This document shows positions 46,106 to 57,238 of a stretch of DNA of 64,000 nucleotides, piece after piece; within the stretch, counting starts at the first letter, position 1, and every line of letters begins with the position of its first letter. This stretch comes from Cranoglanis bouderius (Eukaryota; Chordata; Actinopteri; Siluriformes; Cranoglanididae): NCBI GenBank assembly GCA_023630585.1, contig CM042548.1, positions 4,759,527 through 4,823,526 on the forward strand, written 5' to 3'. Below the pieces are notes generated by a model. That model had not been told where the DNA came from and ran no database searches. It was given only the letters and a program-made list of their open reading frames with translations. A program made the position numbers and the translations under genes.

Positions 46106-47400
46106 ATGAACTGTTTTGTTCCTCTTATAACACACCAATTTGCCAACTCAACCATTTGTATTTATTTGAAGTGTGATTTTTGGCCTGGTGGTGGTGCTAC
46201 AAGAACAAGAAAAATGACACTAACAATGGTACTGTAATCTATGTGTAGCACTTCTATCAGCCTGTTTCTGGAACGTTCCAATGTTATACTGGAAGAATTC
46301 CAATACATACCAGCATCACATTTGGTCATTGGCCCCTGATTAAGTGTATATTGTATAACGAGTGGTTAAAGTTTTTGTTTTTAAGTTAAATTCCCAGGAC
46401 TGCCACGACTACGCCCTTGTGCAAGCCTGATAAGCCTTAAGAGAAAAATCCACCCTGAACAACAATGCTGCTACAAACAAATCTTTATAATTAATATGTG
46501 ATATTCACTTTGGTTAATATTTTCCAGTATTACCCACAATGCTGTTCAACTACCTGCTGATAGTAGTGCCAGTGGGATTTATGTTGCGTTTGAGGTGAAG
46601 TTGAAACTTGTGATTCGCCGCCTACAACCGGTAAAAACCACTGACAGCTTGAAATTTCAACTCGTCAGCTTGGGGTAGTCTTCTCAACCACCACTACCTT
46701 CCCCATTTATGGAGTGACGTCAAATCAACATGGCTGCTCACACTGTGAACAGCGTAAAGTTCTCCTTCTCTACTTTTAAATTAATTTATAGCAGTATTGG
46801 CTTTAGGTCAAATAATATACAGACACAGTACTTGTTTAAATCCATAACATTGACCAGACTAATTGCTGGTTAGAGTTATCACTATCACCAAAATGTTGCA
46901 TGAGTGTTTAAAGTTCACTATAGTAGAACAGAACCAATAGCCACTCAGGCCTGTAACTGTAAAAGTACACTTAAAGTAGATTTCTATGAGTTTTACGTTC
47001 TCTGACAGAACAAACAAAAGACACGCTTTCATGAAGTATCCGTGTTTTTTTTTTTTTTTCACTTCGTACACTGAACGTGACATAGTGGAAAATTATATTA
47101 TTACCACCTACAAGGCACCACGAAAGCAGCATTTGCCCTCACGTCATCTTTTCCTAAAGAGTGTGATGCAGTGGTGCTTTAGTCCTTTAGTCTGTCCAGC
47201 TCACTTACCTTCTCATCTGTACACTCTGCTTTTATACTAACTTTCATGCTAAGAACACCATTGTGCTCATCATCTGGTAGATCACAAAACTAGTCAAGCC
47301 AGGTCTCGACCATGTTTTTAGATGACAATTGGGCAAAACTGACTGTTATCACATACATTTGCGATCTTTGATTATTTTTTTTCTTTCTCCTATAACGCAG

Positions 47401-47550
47401 TTATAACATTATTATAACTGCGCTGACAGTGACATCAGCATAGCACAATCTCTAACTTCTCCCTGGAGAGTGTTCAATGGACAGGGGACAGAAGTTCTGC
47501 AAGGAATGACACAGGAGGAGCTGTTTGAAGAACATCAGAGGAAATATTGT
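47401..47550 (+). other. Orphan exon-like segment
   Basis: A pyrimidine-rich tract and acceptor (ctcctataacgcag, ending 47400) and a consensus donor (tgt|gtaagt, 47551) bound 150 nt. An ATG at 47506 in fair context opens MTQEELFEEHQRKYC up to the donor in phase 0; the same frame is open back to 47407. I recognise no family, and no partner exon is evident. It could be an untranslated or alternative first exon of a neighbouring gene or a transposon-borne exon. Confidence 0.3.
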
Positions 47551-48759
47551 GTAAGTAGTAATGTGGACTTGACCACAATCCAAATCGCGGCCCAAAACAA
47601 CAACAACAAGCATTTCATTTAGCTCTGTTAATGAAATTATCCTTCACAAGTAATCCATTATTTACACACATTACACACAAAACCTTGTATAAAAATCTAG
47701 TCCGAGACTATTTGGGTTATGTTGAAAGTTCCTTCCCTTCGTCCTCTTTTGCATGACTAGCTTGTCATCATGAATGAATTCTCTTAGCCCAGATTTTATT
47801 AGTCCATTCAGTGCGTCTCACAACAACAAATTAGTGTAGATGCTGTCATAAAATTGTCTTTTTAACACTGTTTCAAGTCCAGTTTGGTTATGGCAAGACA
47901 CTATAGGTGAACAGGGTAACTGATTCAAAATGAGTCTGTCTCTAATTAAATATGTATAAAAGTACATACTTAATTTTAATGTATAAAAGTATATACTTAA
48001 TAAAACAGCACTTTTTTTAAGTTGGTGTAATTAAAACGTATGTTTCACTGTGAAGATGCTGTTAAAAGAAAGATTTTACAGATGAGTTCTTGGAAATTCA
48101 TTTCTTTATTGTTTTAGTACATAAATACAACAATAATTAACATTTTCTGAAATATGCTTCCAATTAGGGATAGAAATGAACATGTACATCTACATCTAGA
48201 AATCTTTGATTATGATTTTTTTGTTTGAATTTGATTGTGTTGACAAAAACAGTGAAATAAACTTTTCTTTCTGCTGAGTTTTGATGATTTTTTAATTGCT
48301 ATATTTTAAGAGAAGACATGATATCGATGCAATTTATCCATAACTAAAATTGTTCCTCATGCTCTATTTGGCCTGGACTGCCTCTCCCTCCTGTTGAAGC
48401 TATGAATGATGGGATAGCGGGAGGTTAGATTGCTCAACAGTGTCCTGGGTTCAAGACTGTTTAAATATGGTCCATGGACAGGAAGGAAGAAAAAAAATCT
48501 ACAACCTCAAAAGGGGACACTTTTGCTTATGGTACTGAAATTCCTGTTTTGTTTTTGTAAGCCCTCATTCTCAGAAATAAAGGCACCAAACTGTACTTTT
48601 CCTTGTGGCTGGGGTGGGAACATCAAGGGTACGTCTTTTGTACCTTTAGTATGTATACACACAAATACATCGCCACACGCTGGGGTGCATAAAACCAGAC
48701 TACACATATACACACAAAAACATACAATGCTTCACACAGTCCATCACTGCATGCATGCG

Positions 48760-48761
<2 letters not shown>

Positions 48762-48849
<88 letters not shown>
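48762..48849. repeat. (GT)n microsatellite upstream of hepacam
   Basis: About 44 perfect GT units ending 115 bp before the hepacam start codon, so it is in the promoter or 5' UTR. Confidence 0.95.
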
Positions 48850-48851
<2 letters not shown>

Positions 48852-48964
48852 GCCTTGGCATAGACCAGCCTCAGTAAGAATAACGGTGCTCATTTAGGAG
48901 GACGTGCTTGGAGTGGACAAATCATGCGAATGGTTTTGGGAAGAGAACGAGCGTTAGACCCAAG

Positions 48965-49034
48965 ATGAAGGAAGGGAGGCTGAATCACTGCAGAACATTT
49001 GCCCTCTGTTGCATCCTCTCCCTCTTTCAAACAG
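48965..49034 (+). CDS. hepacam: hepacam exon 1 (signal peptide)
   Basis: ATG at 48965 (ccaagATGa) opens a leader with a hydrophobic core (FALCCILSLFQT) and ends in phase 1 at acag|gtaaga. An upstream in-frame alternative is not supported. Confidence 0.85.
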
Positions 49035-52000
49035 GTAAGAGAAGCAAAACTAATTTTTTTCCCCTTTCCTACACTACTTATTAGTGGTTTGGTGCAGGTC
49101 ATGCTGAGAAGTTTGAGTTTCCAGGTCTGTTACGTGATTTTAGTGGCAGTATTCATGGAAATGTCCAGTTTTAGGTGGACAAAGTTAGCTTGAAGGTGGT
49201 TTGATATAAATGACATATAAACAGATGTTTCTTATTATGTTCATGTTGATAAAGTAAATGGAAACATAACAAAGCAAATGTGATACTCAAAATAGGCTCA
49301 AAAAACGTTTATAGTTTTATTCTTAAAAGTCCCCAGCAGTTTAGTCTATAAAAGTATGTGGTTATGGTCAATTAGCCCTTCCTAAAGGAAGTCGCATATT
49401 TGATGCCGTCCATGGTTGGTGTATGCAAGACTTAACTACAGGACAGTAAAGCATTGAGATAAAGAGAGACCTAGCACAAATGGTCACTTCATATTTCTGT
49501 CGATACCGACATACAAGCGTTGTTGGGCGACATGCTTCCCAAAGCTGTTTGTGTTGGATTGCTGTCCGATGTTGTCATCGGCAGAATCAGTGGAGACCCT
49601 GTGTGCTTCTGTTCCTCCAACCGGCCCGATTGTGTGTTCTCTCTGAGACTCCTTTTCATGGAGGAAGCCAGGCCAAACAATCCCAGCTTTTGTCTTCTCA
49701 ATCCCAGATCGTCCTCTCTCGCACCGAGTTTGCTTGGCAGAAACATTTTCAGTGGACATACTGAATCGATAGATGTAGCATATTTGATGTTTTTAACTAT
49801 TTCTTCTGCACTAAACCACTGATTGTGGCATTTAGTAATGAATAAGAGGGTCTTTCTTCTGGGTCCTTCATTACTTGCCCAGTTTGAGAATTATCCTGGG
49901 CTAATCAGGAGACAGATAACGAGGGGATAGGAATTCTTCCAAGTTAGGTGATTTTGTTATCTGAACAATGTCATACAAACAGATTTCTTGCCTAATCAAT
50001 GCCATTGGGACCTATTCATGTGAATCAGTTTCTACCAAATGGCAACTGTGAGATGTCGGTCTGGTTTGTTTTGACTGCTTCAATTTGATTTAATTATTGG
50101 GTGTCTTACAAACACTCTCAGAATAACTGGTTTCTCAAGGGTTCTTTGGATAGCTAAAAGGTCTTAGTTTCCTAAAGTGTTTCTATTTGGAGCTCTTTCT
50201 GATAGTGAAAGTCTGTTGTACCTTTGAGAGGTTTCACCACAGGGATAAGGCTGCTGCATTTGTAAGAGTGTAATTTGGAGTGTACACATTAGGCCTCATT
50301 TATCGAGCTGGATATGAACAGATATATTCTTAAATTTTTCACACAAAATTATTGAAAATGTTGTGTAACTTGTTTTTGTTTTTGTTTTCAAATTAATGGC
50401 ATAAAGGAAAGCTGACATGCTGCAGTGGTTGAGCTGCATTACTGGAAGATTTAGTGCACGTCAAACCATTTAGTGATCATTTTGTTGATTTCAGCTCTTT
50501 GTGAGTTTTGCCTATTATAGAGTTTTGTGGAATTCATCCTAATGAGTTAAGTCCTAATGGCTTAATAAGTGTATCAGGATGCAGTGTAAGGAGGTAGCAG
50601 CTGGGCACATGCAGAGGCGAGAAGAAGCTTTGACAGAATCAGCAGCATGCTTATTACAGTAAAGTACTATCTTCACACAGTGTAGGAGGTAGCTGAGAAG
50701 AGTAAATGAGAAAGGCGTGGCATGAGAAATACCTTGGTGCACTGAATAGCAACTACTCTTTACCTTCTTTCTTATTGTTGATGAGATCAGGGTTGGTCAA
50801 ATCAGCAAATGAGGCCACACTGAAATTGACCATCTTTTGCACAGGAGGTGTTAAAGGTGTAAACATCACCAGTTTTGGGAATCTGATCCGAGGCACAGTA
50901 GGTGGGGAAGCCCTGCTCTCTGTCCGGTACTCCAGCACCAGTCTGGATCCACCTGTTATCAAATGGCAGCTCAAGAGGGAGAAGCCGATCACAGTGGTCC
51001 AGTCGATTGGCACCGAGATCATCGGAAACCTGCGGCTGGAATACCGAGACCGTATCCTGGTGTTTGAGAATGGGACTCTCCTACTGCATAACTTAAAGCT
51101 TTCTGACGAGGGAGTGTACGAGGTGGAGATATCCATCACTGATGACACCTTCACAGGGGAAGACAGCATCGAGCTCACTGTGGATGGTACGCATTTATGT
51201 CTTAGGATATATCTGCTAATCTAAAAAATGGTTGCAGAAGACAAGTTGGACTCACATTTTAACATGGATAGCATGATATGTTAAAATAAAAGTGAGAAGG
51301 TGTGAAGTTTTACTGATTGTTAACAGATATTTTTTGGCCTGAAGGCCATGTGTTGCCAAAAGCCTAACAACAAGGAGATCCCAAATATCATTGTTATATG
51401 GTAGAGTGAGAATTACATTGAACACTCCTTCACTCAGTTAAGATCTTAACTGTACAATGCTTTGGGAAAATTAAGCTACACATCATGGGTTATGTACTTG
51501 ATTGTAAATATGTCTGCCAAAGTAAGCTTAATGAAGTGAAACTACCCCCACCCTCCCAACATTTTGGTTTCTTTCTGTGTTTTCTTTGGTTTTCTTAGAA
51601 AAACTAACACCAGCTCTGCAATGAATTGATGTGGCAATTTATAAGGGCAGACATGAATTTCTGCTATCTACTCTTTTATTATTTTATTCTTTTTTTATCT
51701 ATTTCAGGTCATCCATCATTATTACAACTATTATATATATGTGCCAATCAGCCATAACACCACTGAAAGGTGAAGTGAATAACATTGATTATCTCGTTAA
51801 GGCACCTGTCAAGGGGTAGGATATATTAGGCAGCAAATGAACAGTCAGGCTGCATCCGAAATCGCATACTATGGCAGTACCTACTGCATTCGATTCAGTA
51901 TCTACTGCTCGGCTGTTGATACAGTACGTACTGATAATGATACGTATAAGTGGTAGTAAGAATGAATACAATCCAGACATACTACGCGGTGCAGATTCTG

Positions 52001-55000
52001 ATAGCTCTTCCGCACCAGTCCCGTTGCATTATGGGATAGTGCAGTATCTGCAGTGTCCAGTGCTTCCATACTGCAGTATCAAAGCAGAAGCAGTAGGTCA
52101 TCTGGGTATTTCTTGCCTACTGTTTTAGGAATACTGAGAATTCTGACATACTACTCCTTTGGCGTACTGCTTTTCACCTACTGTATAGTAGGGTAGGAGG
52201 AATATTCGGAAGCAGTCTCAGTTCTCGAAGTTGATGTGTTGGAAGCAGGAAAAATGGGCAAGAATAAGGATCTGAGCGACTTTGACAAGGGCGAAATTGT
52301 GATGTCTAGACGACTGGGTCAGAAAATCTCCAAAACGGCAGGTCTTGCGGAGTGTTTCCGGTATGCAGTGTTTGGTAACTACCAAACATGTTCCAAGGAA
52401 GGACATCCAGTGAACCAGTGACAGAGTCATGGGCGTCCAAGGCTCACTGATGTGCGTGGGGAGCGAAAGCTAGCCCGTCTGATCTGATCCCCTAGAACAG
52501 CTACTGTAGCACAAATTGCTGAAAAAGTTAATGCTGGCTATGATAGAAAGGTGTCAGAACACACAGTGCAAACCAGTCAGAGTGCCCATGCTGACCCCTG
52601 TGCACTGCCAAAAGCACCTTCAATGGGCACGTGAGCATCAGAACTGGACCATGGAGCAATGGAAGAAGGTGGTCTGGGCTGATGAATCATGTTTTCTTTT
52701 ATATCATGTGGACAGCCATGTGTGTGTGCGTCACTTACCTGGGGAAGAGATGGCACCAGGATGCACTATGGGATGGAGGCAAGTTGGCAGAGGCAGTGTG
52801 ATGCTCTGGACAATGTTCTGCTGGAAAACCTTGGGTCCTGGCATTCATGTGAATGTTACATTGACACGTACCACCTACCTAAACGTTGCTGCAGACCAAG
52901 TACACCCCTTCATGGTAGTGGTATTTCCTAATGGCAGTGGCCTCATTCAGCAGGATAATGCACCTTCACACACTGTAAAAATTGTTCAAGAATTGTTTGA
53001 GGAACATGACAAAGAGTTCAAGGTGTTGACTTGGCCTCCAAATTCCCAGATCTCAATCCAATCAAGCATCTTTGGGACATGCCGGAGAGACAACTCCGAA
53101 CCATGGAGGCCCCACCTCACAAATTAAAGCATCTACTGCTAATGTCATGGTGCCAGATACCACAGCACACCTTCAGAGGTCTTGTGGAGTCCATGCCTCG
53201 ACAGGTCAGAGCTGTACGCAGCACAAGGGGGACCTACACAATTTTAGGCAGTGGTTTTAATGTTATGGCTGATATATATGTATGTTCTTATACATACTTA
53301 CACATACTTACTTATTTTTATCCATTTATAGTTACACTTAACTATAAAAGGAACATCCACAAAACAAGTTAACTCCTTTTATCACTTATGTTATCAACAT
53401 ATGTTCCTTCACTTTTCCATTATTTTTTCTCTCTCTTGAAATGTGTAAGACAAAAAAGCACAGCTTGTTTTCTAGAAACTGGAAAGCATAAAAAGACTTT
53501 TCTGTGGCAGAAAACTTACTGACACTGGAGACTCCTTCAATAAATGTCAAATAAACATCACTGTATAGAAAGTATCACCTTGATATGAAATTATACATTT
53601 TTATCTGTTAAATAACAGATAATCTAACAGTCTTAGATTATGTGGCAGGTCTGCCATCCAAGTCCCTGTGCATCACTCAACTGAGTATTTTTCACAGAGC
53701 CAATATCCACACCCTATGTGGATGTAACCACCACCACTGTTCTGGAACTGACGGAACATTTCACTCTGAACTGTTCTCACGACACGGGAACCAAAACCAC
53801 ATACAGCTGGACGAAAGGCGGAAAGCCGCTGGTTAACCACACTCGCCTGCTGTTGTCTCCTGACCAGAAGGTTCTGACCCTCACACGAGTGCTGCTGGTG
53901 GATGATGATGTCTACAGCTGTCTCGTGGAGAACCCTATTGGCAGTGTGAAGAGCTTGCCCCTGAAACTCACCGTTTATAGTAAGTAGTTGTGCTATCTGT
54001 ACAAATCTGTAACTGTTATTTCATAATGTTTTAGAGTATCAGGGTAGAAAATGCTAAGTTGCTCATTCTATGTTTACAGAAAGAAGCTCTCTTTACATCA
54101 TCATTTCCACAGGAGGCATCTTTGTCCTGATCACTCTGGTATCAGTGTGCGCCTGCTGGAAGCCGTCAAAAAGGCAAGAAACCATAGTATCGCTCATTTT
54201 TTCACTCCACTCAGCCAGTAAGAGTAATTTCTAACATCTTAGTGTATCCTATATTGCAGACAGAAAAAAAGACAGAAAGTGAAGACAAATACACCAAGAT
54301 CCAGCCCTGAAAGCCATCATATTATACATGAGGACAAAGCAGAAGGTAAACAAGTACACACTTTGGAAAATGTTGACAGTAGAATTGATTAACCCTTGAA
54401 GGTGCTATGTAACACCTTAAAATTGAGGTTTTCCCTTAGTTATCTTGGAAACACCATTTTGACACCATTTTGAACATGATTTAAAAACCATCTTGCCAAT
54501 GTTGTTGGTCCAGTGTTAGCAGGGTTGTTATGAAAAGTGTGTCTTTGCAAACACTGCACAACGTTGCATAGGAAGGGCCAACATAACCACCCAAAATAGA
54601 CACTGGGCCAACATCGGTTTGCTACCTGGGTAGTAAATATAGATAAATGAATTTCATTTGCAAACACTAACTATCTCCTACTACTACTTCCATTTATTAT
54701 TAACTTTATCTTTTGCTATTATCAATTCTCAAGTGTCACTCAATAACAGTTATGAAGAAGTATTTCAAACATACAGAATGACTCAGTCATTTTCAGTACA
54801 TTCATTGCTACCACTTTAGGCAATACATGTGTCAGACTAATTTATACACTGGCGTGTTTTTGTTTTTAGATCATGTCGTCCCACTAATGGCAGATCATGA
54901 GCGCAGGAATCCGGTCTCACTTTACATCCTGAAGGAGAAGGTACAACCACATTACCATCAAAATAATTAAATCAACACCTCTTGGCTTAGCACACTCATG

Positions 55001-56947
55001 TCCGGAAATAGCCTTTCAAGTGGATAAGTGGCACATTACTTAGGTGTGATTCATTTAGCTTCAGTCAGCACCACTATACAAAGTATTTCACAGATGAGAT
55101 TAGACTCACATTCTGCTGAAAGGCTGTGGAGGAGTCACTGTGTGGAAATTTACAGAAGGTTTGAGAAGTCTGACTGTTCCACCATTCATGCAGGAATAGT
55201 GGAATAATAATGCTTATTGCTGCATTTAAATGAGGTCTTAGTCACCTGCTTTTTAGTGAACATTCCACAATATTCCACAATATGGCCATTAAAGTTTTTT
55301 TAATGAGGCATACTAAGGGTGGTTTTAAATGGTTAGCTACTGTATAGAGTGGTTTATACTTCTGCTACTTCTGAAGTGTATTTTGCAGCGTGGCTTGCAG
55401 AGCTGCACTTACTGGCTGATGTGCACACCTTCAAAACCCTAATTATGTATATCACCTGCGCTGTGTGTCACTGAGACCCTTCTTCAGTGGGTTTTATCAA
55501 GGATTTCAGAGTAATATTGCTTTATGTAGGGGCATGTTGGCTGAGTGGTTAGCACTTTTGCCTCACACCTCCAGGGTTGGGGGTTCAAATCCCGTCTCCG
55601 CCCTGTGTGTATGGAGTTTGCATGTTCTCTCCGTGCTTCAGGGGTTTTCTCCGGGTACTCTGGTTTCCTCTCCCAGTCCAAAGACATGCATTGTAGCCTG
55701 ACTGGCATTTCCAAATTGTCCGTAGTGTACGATTGTGCCCTGCGATGGGTTGGCGCCCTGTCCAGGGTGTCCCCTGCCTTGTGCCCCGAGTTCCCTGGGA
55801 TAGGCTCCGAGCTGCCCCATGATCCTGTGTAGGATATGCGGTACAGACAATGGAGGGATGGAATTGCTTTGTTTAGAATTTAATCATTTAATTTGTTTAT
55901 TTATTTTTTATTTAATCTGACTGCAAACTTGGCATCTGTTTGATGCAGCATAAGAATTAACACAAAATATCTGGAAAATGTTGACGTGCAGAGAAAGTAA
56001 AAGAGAAAAACGTGTCGAGCTGCAGGTCCTCTCGCCACTGTAGGCACAAACTTCATGCTCATATAAAACTATATTTGAATTCTATATTTGAATTTATAAA
56101 TCTACACAAAAAGAGTGTTTCAGTTCATATTTGTTAAGTGTTGGGGTGATTAACATGAATGTTAGCTAAAAGTTTGTTAGAAAATAAAAGGTCTTATTAT
56201 ATCTATATAACAATATGATAATGTATTCTCATTTAATCCACAATATCCATGGTTTTCTTTATTTGTTGAGAAAATCGGAAAAATCCCAAATCATTCCCTA
56301 TCTGGACGGCTTTTATACCTAATATGGCGACGAATTAGAACCCAGTTGTAAGTAGTATTGAGGCTTTCGTTTAGTTTGTTGGGGTTGTTGTTGTTGTTGT
56401 TGTTTACATTGCGCACATATAGTATGCACAAATGCAGAGTATAAACCAGGCCTAATGTTAGGGCAGTGGAGAGGTTTCACAGATTCTATAAATTCAAACA
56501 ATTACATATAATTCTTTGGTAGAATTCGTATGAATGTTGCAATGGATTGGGTTGACTACACTAGAAAATGTATATTTGGCCCTGCAGGACTCTCCAAGCG
56601 AAGAACCTGCCTCAGTGTGCAAAACGTGCACGAGCAACGGTGGCAGCCCCTCCAGCAACAGGAGCTCCATCCCACCTCGTACACATTCACCTGAACCTCC
56701 AGCACGTGCGTCCCGCCGTTACCCACGCACACCCACCAACTCCCCTCCTGTGCGCCACGGCCGGAGGCGGGGCCACAGCCAGAGCCCGCCCGCTCGTGCG
56801 CCCTCTCCACCACACACCCGCACCTCCAGTAGCTCCTCCCCTCCAAACCGGTGGCCTGCAGATTCACCTCTCACTGAACCAGCTAAAAGCTGCATCCAGC
56901 CTGTAATGCTACTCCGAGAGATAGAAGAGGGACTTCCTGTCAACTAA
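48965..56947 (+). CDS. hepacam: Hepatic and glial cell adhesion molecule (HEPACAM/GlialCAM), 7 exons, 434 aa
   Basis: A single-pass Ig-superfamily adhesion protein of astrocyte junctions that, in mammals, traffics and anchors MLC1 and the ClC-2 chloride channel. Coding exons: 48965-49034, 50845-51186, 53698-53979, 54080-54173, 54260-54345, 54870-54940, 56588-56947. Residues 1-23 are a signal peptide. Residues 27-137 are a V-type domain (VNITS...; VQSIGTEIIG; EISITDDTFTGE) that lacks the B/F cysteine pair, as known for this family. Residues 138-231 are a C2-type domain with Cys163, Trp175 and Cys212. The transmembrane helix is about 236-258 (IIISTGGIFVLITLVSVCAC). The tail carries the conserved LYILKEK segment and a Ser/Pro/Arg-rich C-terminus (RRYPRTP). 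Human HEPACAM has 416 aa. Intron 4 starts with GC. Teleosts have two hepacam copies, and I do not assign a or b. Confidence 0.96.
49480..49822. other. Multi-frame open, GC-balanced segment in hepacam intron 1
   Basis: At least two frames on each strand stay open for 85-100 codons across the same 300 bp, with several CpGs, in otherwise stop-rich AT DNA. One minus frame ends in a short MSVSTEI stretch. I recognise no family. It may be a repeat or coding relic; no splice sites tie it to hepacam. Confidence 0.3.
50845..51186 (+). CDS. hepacam: hepacam exon 2 (V domain)
   Basis: 342 nt, phase 1/1, acceptor 'ttttgcacag' and donor 'gatg|gtacgc'. It carries the complete V-type domain from GVNITSFG to SIELTVD. 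Codon-rich GC content and close similarity to the mammalian domain make it secure. Confidence 0.96.
51850..52215. mobile_element. Nested short-TIR MITE
   Basis: About 366 bp beginning 'ctgcatccgaaat' and ending 'attcggaagcag', a 12-13-bp imperfect inverted repeat. It interrupts the Tc1 5' region between 'gaacagtcag' and 'tctcagttctcg'. The interior repeats TACTGCAGTAC-like strings. The superfamily is not certain (target duplication unclear). Confidence 0.65.
52251..53245 (+). pseudogene. Dead Tc1 transposase
   Basis: The N-terminal MGKNKDLSDFDKGEIV stretch, then frame breaks. The middle frame holds VWADESCF (first Asp) and GLIQQDNAPSHT (second Asp). A frameshift near 53040 leads to FPDLNPIKHLWD, where the catalytic Glu is Lys, then ends SMPRQVRAVRSTRGTYT-like. 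At least one in-frame stop (about 52484), the frameshift and the missing Glu make it inactive. Confidence 0.85.
53698..53979 (+). CDS. hepacam: hepacam exon 3 (C2 domain)
   Basis: 282 nt, phase 1/1, acceptor 'tatttttcacag' and donor 'ttata|gtaagt'. It encodes the C2-type domain with Cys163/Cys212 (LNCSH and YSCLVEN) and ends LPLKLTVY. Confidence 0.96.
54080..54173 (+). CDS. hepacam: hepacam exon 4 (transmembrane)
   Basis: 94 nt, phase 1 in, phase 2 out, acceptor 'tatgtttacag'. It encodes RSSLYIII through CACWKPSK. The best donor is aaaaag|gcaaga, a GC donor with the usual strong flanking match. Joining to exon 5 gives KPSKRQKK, matching the family. Confidence 0.9.
54260..54345 (+). CDS. hepacam: hepacam exon 5 (juxtamembrane tail)
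   Basis: 86 nt, phase 2 to phase 1, acceptor 'cctatattgcag', donor 'agaag|gtaaac'. It encodes a basic stretch (RQKKRQKVK) and HHIIHEDKAE. Confidence 0.88.
54870..54940 (+). CDS. hepacam: hepacam exon 6 (cytoplasmic)
   Basis: 71 nt, phase 1 to phase 0, acceptor 'ttttgtttttag', donor 'gagaag|gtacaa'. It encodes ERRNPVSLYILKEK, the conserved cytoplasmic segment. Confidence 0.92.
55530..55861 (+). repeat. tRNA-derived SINE in hepacam intron 6
   Basis: A-box TGGCTGAGTGG (about 55538-55548) and B-box GGTTCAAATCC (55582-55592) form a pol III promoter. The body shares 'gatgggttggcgcc' and 'cagtccaaagacatgc' with the SINE at 43240-43515, and the tail ends in a GGATGG-like iteration. Better preserved than the 43-kb copy. 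Confidence 0.88.
56588..56947 (+). CDS. hepacam: hepacam exon 7 (C-terminal tail)
   Basis: 360 nt from acceptor 'ttggccctgcag' in phase 0 to TAA. It encodes DSPSEEPASVCK and a Ser/Pro/Arg-rich tail with RRYPRTPTNSPP, typical of the family C-terminus. The sequence is much more GC-rich than its surroundings. Antisense and alternative frames over it are shadows. Confidence 0.93.
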   Translation, partial: DSPSEEPASVCKTCTSNGGSPSSNRSSIPPRTHSPEPPARASRRYPRTPTNSPPVRHGRRRGHSQSPPARAPSPPHTRTSSSSSPPNRWPADSPLTEPAKSCIQPVMLLREIEEGLPVN

Positions 56948-57238
56948 GTTGGGTTCAGGGCATGTTTATGGAACAGAGATGTGCAAATATGTAAAAAAAA
57001 AAAAAAAAAAAAAATTTAACTTTAAAAAAAATCCGCAAGCCAGTGTCTTTATTTTCAGAATCAGGATCTTCATTCACCAAGGTTTATGAGGAATTTCTCT
57101 TGCTGCAAAGTAGAAAGAATATTATTATATAGAACAAAAAATCTACACTCACACACACGCAAAAAAAAACTACATAACTGTATCTTGTCTCTAGGGTGGT
57201 ACTCTCAAATGTACATCTTTCATACCTTTAGTAAGGTA

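Larger units (their letters stand above)
41960..47400. other. Intergenic between nrgn and hepacam, left part
   Basis: Repeats: (GT)n (42269-42340), a SINE (43240-43515), palindromic modules (44690-44770, 46008-46105) and a dispersed repeat (about 46560-46760). A GC-box/X-box cluster lies at 45120-45260. No complete gene seen. Confidence 0.55.
51741..53275 (+). mobile_element. Decayed Tc1-like transposon in hepacam intron 2
   Basis: The termini 'caatcagccataacaccact' (left) and 'agtggttttaatgttatggc' (right) are the inverted ends of a widespread fish Tc1 family. The interior is a broken transposase on the + strand, and a separate element (51850-52215) is nested near the left end. Confidence 0.85.

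Noticed and set aside
48430..48897. 155-codon frame upstream of hepacam
   Set aside because: More than a quarter of it is Cys-Val from the (GT)n array. It has no domain and overlaps the hepacam 5' region.
50753..51178. 141-codon minus-strand frame over hepacam exon 2
   Set aside because: Shadow of the V-domain exon, whose + strand reading matches HEPACAM throughout.
56556..56943. Alternative frames over hepacam exon 7
   Set aside because: GC-rich codons of the Ser/Pro/Arg tail open other frames. Only the frame joined in phase to exon 6 matches the family.
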